Of a stretch of 9,222 nucleotides of DNA, positions 6,271 through 9,222 are shown piece after piece. Position numbers and translations under genes: made by a program. This DNA is from M3007 sp044350415 (GTDB lineage: Bacteria; Bacteroidota; Bacteroidia; Chitinophagales; Saprospiraceae), in the NCBI GenBank assembly GCA_044350415.1, contig JBILHQ010000232.1, positions 1 through 9,222 on the forward strand, in the 5' to 3' direction. The notes beneath the pieces were generated by a model. The model searched no databases, had not been told where the DNA came from, and saw nothing but the letters and a program-made list of their open reading frames with translations. Each line of letters starts with the position of its first letter. Positions within the stretch are counted from its first letter, which is position 1.

Positions 6271-6864
6271 TCAATTTCCGGCAATTTTTTCTGAGGGTCT
6301 TCTACCCAATGGATTATCATAGCCCATTGCTTCCAGTTGCTCGCGTAACCGTTGGCGGGCTGTACTCAGGTGCCATTTAGAGGTGCCTTCACTGATTCCT
6401 AAAACATCGGATATTTCGGCATGTGAGTAACCTTCAATGGCGTACAACCGAAAAACTTCCTGTGAAACAGGAGGCAAACGACGTACAGCCACAAGTATAT
6501 CTTCTTCAAAAAAGATATCATGGCATTTTTCAGGTACCATTTCATCTTTTTCTTCAAAAACAAGAAAGTGGGAATATTTAGAATTTTCTCTGAAGTAGTC
6601 AGCGACGCTGTGATAAATCAATCTTCTGACCCACCCTTCCAGACTTCCTTTAAATGCAAATGTGTGAATTTTTTTAAAAACGCGCAAAAAACCAGTATTA
6701 ACAATTTCCGTTGCGCGGCTCTCATCGCGGGTGTGCCGCATACACATGCGCATCATTTCAGGAAAAAAACGGCGGTACAGCGCTTCCTGAGCACGGCGAT
6801 CATTGGAGGCGCAACCGGCCACCAATTCCTCTTCTGTATAAGTCTTTTTTCCGAAAATCGACAT
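6271..6864 (-). CDS. ECF-type RNA polymerase sigma factor
   Basis: The 197-aa protein has the two-domain layout of an extracytoplasmic-function sigma-70 factor. Region 2 spans about 20-95 (QEALYRRFFPEMMRMCMR, then GSLEGWVRRLIYHSVADYFR, the -10 binding part). A linker with acidic residues follows (~100-120). Region 4 spans ~125-177 (LPPVSQEVFRLYAIEGYSHAEIS, then LGISEGTSKWHLSTARQRLRE), the helix-turn-helix that reads the -35 region. It directs RNA polymerase to a regulon in response to an envelope signal. A basic tail of ~20 residues (GRRPSEKIAGN) follows region 4. The ATG at 6864 is the natural start. It is separated from holA by 81 bases in which I see no strong promoter, and it is followed by its presumed regulator after 24 bases, in the same reading frame. 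Its target promoters cannot be named from here. Confidence 0.93.
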   Translation of the reverse strand: MSIFGKKTYTEEELVAGCASNDRRAQEALYRRFFPEMMRMCMRHTRDESRATEIVNTGFLRVFKKIHTFAFKGSLEGWVRRLIYHSVADYFRENSKYSHFLVFEEKDEMVPEKCHDIFFEEDILVAVRRLPPVSQEVFRLYAIEGYSHAEISDVLGISEGTSKWHLSTARQRLREQLEAMGYDNPLGRRPSEKIAGN

Positions 6865-6945
6865 TTTGTCTTTAAATCAACACAATGATAAGACGTTTTA
6901 TTCAAATGAAAAGGTTGGGCTGCAATTAAAAAAACAAATTATTGT

Positions 6946-7953
6946 TTACACGTTTCTTAATATTTTCCAAAACAACTCTTTCATCAATTCCTCCTCACCG
7001 GTATTTGTTAAATCAGTATTTACCCCTTTTGACCGCAGGTCATATTCTTTCAGCAGGGACAGTATATTTTCTGTTTGACCAAGAGAGTACTGCCCCGATG
7101 CCAGTTTGTAATCCTTTAAAAACCAATCGGACCGCAGGTCGAGCGATTTAACTTTTTCTGCATCGGTATTATTTTTTAAAAAATGCAGCATATACACTTT
7201 GGCAAAAAAGGAGTGAAGGCTGGAAATGGTGACAATCAGTGGGTTTTTTCGAATATTCGCTTCAAAATACTGTCTGATATGCGCCACTTTATTGGTGTCC
7301 CTGCCCGCAAACGCTTTTTGCAATTCATAAACATTATAATCCTTGCTGATACCAATAAACTCCTGAATGTGGCTGGTATTTATCGTAGAACCCTTGGGGA
7401 GGTTAATCGCCAGTTTGGTGACCTCATTGGCGATCTTGGATAATTCTGTGCCCAGGTATTCCGCCATCAAGGCAGCAGCCTTTGCATCAATCTGGAGGTT
7501 TTGAGAGCGGCAATGGCTTGAAATCCAATCAGGCACTTGATTATCGTATAGCTTTTTGGCTTCGAAAACAACTGCTTTTGCCTTGAGCATCTTGCCAAAT
7601 TTGGTTCCCATATCGTATTTTTTATGTTTAAAACACACTACAAATACGGTGGTTGGCATTGGCTGTTCGACATAAGACATTAAATCGCCAATGTTTTTCA
7701 TTTCCTGCGCTTCCCTCAGAATAATCACCTGCCGTTCACTCATCATCGGGTACCTACGCAGGGAATCCAGCAGGGTTATCGGATCAATATCTTTTCCGTA
7801 AACAATCGTCTGATTAAACCCTTTTTCGCCTTCCGACAGCGCGTGCTTATCAATCGTTTCTTCAATCTTGTCAATGAAAAAAGATTCCTCCCCGTGTAAA
7901 AAATACACAGGTGCAAATTTTCGGGATGCGATGTCGCGTAAAATCTCTTCCAT
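6946..7953 (-). CDS. holA: DNA polymerase III subunit delta
   Basis: The 335-aa length fits the delta subunit of the clamp loader, which opens the beta sliding clamp during replication. The N-terminus has the characteristic APVYFLHGEESFFIDKIEETI, followed by a long ~75-115 segment with RQVIILREAQEMKNI and TVFVVCFKHK, as in the AAA+-like domain 1 of delta. The middle region shows LGTELSKIANEVTKLAINL and the NVYELQKAFAGRD stretch typical of domains 2-3. The C-terminal helices (~235-330) correspond to the collar domain. As in other delta subunits there is no working Walker A motif, so ATP binding is not expected. The ATG at 7953 follows the dehydrogenase stop by 22 bases, so the two genes are probably co-transcribed although functionally unrelated. 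Confidence 0.95.
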   Translation of the reverse strand: MEEILRDIASRKFAPVYFLHGEESFFIDKIEETIDKHALSEGEKGFNQTIVYGKDIDPITLLDSLRRYPMMSERQVIILREAQEMKNIGDLMSYVEQPMPTTVFVVCFKHKKYDMGTKFGKMLKAKAVVFEAKKLYDNQVPDWISSHCRSQNLQIDAKAAALMAEYLGTELSKIANEVTKLAINLPKGSTINTSHIQEFIGISKDYNVYELQKAFAGRDTNKVAHIRQYFEANIRKNPLIVTISSLHSFFAKVYMLHFLKNNTDAEKVKSLDLRSDWFLKDYKLASGQYSLGQTENILSLLKEYDLRSKGVNTDLTNTGEEELMKELFWKILRNV

Positions 7954-7975
7954 CTCACTTCGATTGGTTCAGTTT

Positions 7976-8863
7976 TTAATTAAAGCCAGGAGCAACCACC
8001 AATTCTTTGGAGCCAGGTGTATAAACATAAAAGCCTTCCCCTTTTTTCACCCCCAACTTTCCCGCCATTACCATATTAACCAATAACGGACAAGGAGCGT
8101 ATTTCGGATTGCCAAAACCTTCCTGTAAAACACGCATAATTGCCAAACAAACATCCAGTCCGATAAAATCAGCTAATTGAAGCGGTCCCATAGGATGGGC
8201 CATTCCCAGTTTCATCACCGTATCAATTTCATGAACGCTACTGACTCCTTCATACAACGTATAAATGGCTTCATTAATCATGGGCATCAGGATGCGGTTG
8301 GCTACAAAGCCGGGGTAGTCATTCACTTCCACCGGTACTTTTTCAATCCTGCGGGAAAGGTCCATGATAGCCCGTGTCACCTCATCAGCAGTGGCATATC
8401 CCCTGATAATTTCGACTAATTTCATGACCGGTACCGGATTCATGAAATGCATACCAATTACCTTTTCCGGGCGTGTGGTGGCCGCCGCGATCCGGGTAAT
8501 ACTGATACTGGAAGTATTGGTGGCTAAAATGGCGTGCGCTGGTGCAACAGCATCGATATCCGCAAAAATCCGGAGTTTCAAGTCCACATTTTCCGTGGCT
8601 GCCTCAATGACCAGATCGGCCATCGAAACGCCTGCATCCAATTCGCTGGTAAAAGTAAGTCGGGCAAGGGTATCCTTTTTATCATTTTCTGAAATGCCCC
8701 CCTTGGAAACCTGCCTGTCCAAATTTTTAGTAATGGTCGCTTTGGCATTGTCGAGTACTACGGGGGACACGTCAATCAGATTAACTAAAAATCCATATTG
8801 AGCGAACACGTGCGCAATACCATTGCCCATCGTTCCGCCTCCAATCACAGAGATGTGTTGCAT
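7976..8863 (-). CDS. 3-hydroxybutyryl-CoA dehydrogenase (3-hydroxyacyl-CoA dehydrogenase family)
   Basis: This 295-aa cytoplasmic enzyme oxidises (S)-3-hydroxyacyl-CoA to 3-ketoacyl-CoA with NAD(P), or runs in reverse in butyrate/PHB-type pathways. The start is the ATG at 8863, which places ISVIGGGTMGNG, the dinucleotide-binding glycine loop, at 4-15; a longer reading from a TTG at 8890 has no support. Asp31 ends the second strand. NTSS (116-119), His139 in GMHFMNP and Glu151 form the catalytic group, and Asn189 in DYPGFVANR is also conserved. The C-terminal domain (~185-283) ends with GVKKGEGFYVY, typical of the short-form Hbd/PaaH group. The length fits the single-function enzyme, with no hydratase fused. 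Substrate chain length is not readable. The gap from bshC is 53 bases and contains a TACCTTTG element, so it may have its own promoter. Confidence 0.95.
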   Translation of the reverse strand: MQHISVIGGGTMGNGIAHVFAQYGFLVNLIDVSPVVLDNAKATITKNLDRQVSKGGISENDKKDTLARLTFTSELDAGVSMADLVIEAATENVDLKLRIFADIDAVAPAHAILATNTSSISITRIAAATTRPEKVIGMHFMNPVPVMKLVEIIRGYATADEVTRAIMDLSRRIEKVPVEVNDYPGFVANRILMPMINEAIYTLYEGVSSVHEIDTVMKLGMAHPMGPLQLADFIGLDVCLAIMRVLQEGFGNPKYAPCPLLVNMVMAGKLGVKKGEGFYVYTPGSKELVVAPGFN

Positions 8864-8887
8864 AAATTTGAGTTTTATTTGTTGGAA

Positions 8888-8895
8888 CAAAGGTA
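8888..8895 (-). promoter_or_regulatory. TACCTTTG -7 element upstream of the dehydrogenase gene
   Basis: Read on the minus strand, 8895 to 8888 is TACCTTTG, an exact match to the Bacteroidota -7 consensus TAnnTTTG. Its end lies 24 bases before the ATG at 8863, in the 53-base gap after bshC. It would give a leader of roughly 15-20 nt. I do not see a TTG at the expected -33 position, so it may be weak or a chance match. It also favours the ATG at 8863, because a TTG start at 8890 would lie inside this element. Confidence 0.45.
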
Positions 8896-8916
8896 GTGGA
8901 TTGATCTGACTTCATT

Positions 8917-9222
8917 TCAGGAAACGTCCTCCAGAACAATGAATCCATGTTCCAATGGAAGCATTTTTTCTTTCAGGATATCAAAAAAACGGTCGCTGTA
9001 CCGGAGGTAAAACGGAAGAAAATTCTCTGTCCGTTCCTGCAAACCGCCACCAGGAAATAGTTTTTCCTTCAGTGTACGCAATTGACCGATCGTTACCTCG
9101 TGTTTTTGTTTTTCTGCCCGAATCAACCTGTTTTGCCATTGCTCCACCATTCCTTTTAACTTAACACCATCGGCGCGAATTGCATTTTCCAGGGTGGCAT
9201 CAATCAGAAATGCTTTTTCGGC
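8917..9222 (-). CDS. bshC: Bacillithiol biosynthesis cysteine-adding enzyme BshC, C-terminal fragment
   Basis: These are the last 101 codons of a gene that continues beyond the right edge of the window; the frame is open up to base 9222, so the Met at 9150 is internal. The visible part is a helical coiled-coil-like segment (VEQWQNRLIRAEKQKHEVTIGQLRTLKEKL) followed by FPGGGLQERTENFLPFYLRY and a short tail ending PLEHGFIVLEDVS. This is the typical BshC C-terminus as I recall it. BshC is the proposed last enzyme of bacillithiol synthesis, adding cysteine to glucosaminyl-malate in the cytoplasm, and is common in Bacteroidota. The catalytic-like Rossmann core is outside the window, so nothing can be said about its integrity. 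Confidence 0.88.
   Translation of the reverse strand, partial: AEKAFLIDATLENAIRADGVKLKGMVEQWQNRLIRAEKQKHEVTIGQLRTLKEKLFPGGGLQERTENFLPFYLRYSDRFFDILKEKMLPLEHGFIVLEDVS

Noticed and set aside
6865..6945. Promoter of the sigma factor gene
   Set aside because: TTCATTTG and TATCATTG each differ by one base from the -7 consensus, but neither has a TTG at a fitting -33 distance, so I do not list either; the gene may be read through from holA.
8864..8890. N-terminal extension of the dehydrogenase to a TTG at 8890
   Set aside because: It adds nine residues before the conserved dinucleotide-binding start, and the TTG overlaps the TACCTTTG promoter-like element; the ATG at 8863 fits the family length.

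Overview
The window looks like chromosomal DNA from a member of the Bacteroidota, possibly a Saprospiraceae- or Chitinophagaceae-like lineage (inference). The reasons are the Bacteroidota-like RNase R and BshC tails, start codons without convincing Shine-Dalgarno sequences, -7 elements of the TAnnTTTG type, and an ECF sigma factor followed by a protein with an anti-sigma-like N-terminus and an outer-membrane-barrel-like C-terminus. There are no tRNA, rRNA, CRISPR, phage or transposase genes. Two genes are cut by the window edges: RNase R on the left and BshC on the right.

Plus-strand half (1-3550). The 3' end of an RNase R gene comes first. A 343-base non-coding stretch follows, with a long imperfect inverted repeat (385-473), a second hairpin (493-519) and AT-rich DNA upstream of the next gene. 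Then comes a complete penicillin-acylase-family (Ntn-hydrolase, S45) gene with readable catalytic residues, followed 21 bases later by a small polytopic membrane protein that is probably in the same transcript.

Convergent intergenic region (3551-3881). This holds a TACATTTG promoter-like element inside a short inverted repeat, a small hairpin, and a strong intrinsic terminator on the plus strand. Together these could be a roughly 70-nt small RNA gene, or simply the trailer and terminator of the acylase operon.

Minus-strand half (3882-9222, transcribed right to left). The order is bshC (partial; bacillithiol synthesis), a 3-hydroxybutyryl-CoA dehydrogenase, holA (DNA polymerase III delta), an ECF sigma factor, the anti-sigma/beta-barrel fusion-like protein, and a secreted SH3b protein. 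The first three are housekeeping genes. The last three form a tight unit: the sigma stop codon is in frame with, and 24 bases before, a non-ATG start of the barrel protein, and the SH3b gene starts one base after the barrel protein's stop.

The most interesting part is this sigma / envelope-spanning protein / secreted SH3b trio. It suggests a cell-surface signalling module in which a single polypeptide has a cytoplasmic sigma-binding-like N-terminus, one inner-membrane helix, a long flexible periplasmic linker, and an apparent outer-membrane barrel carrying a CxxCH motif.
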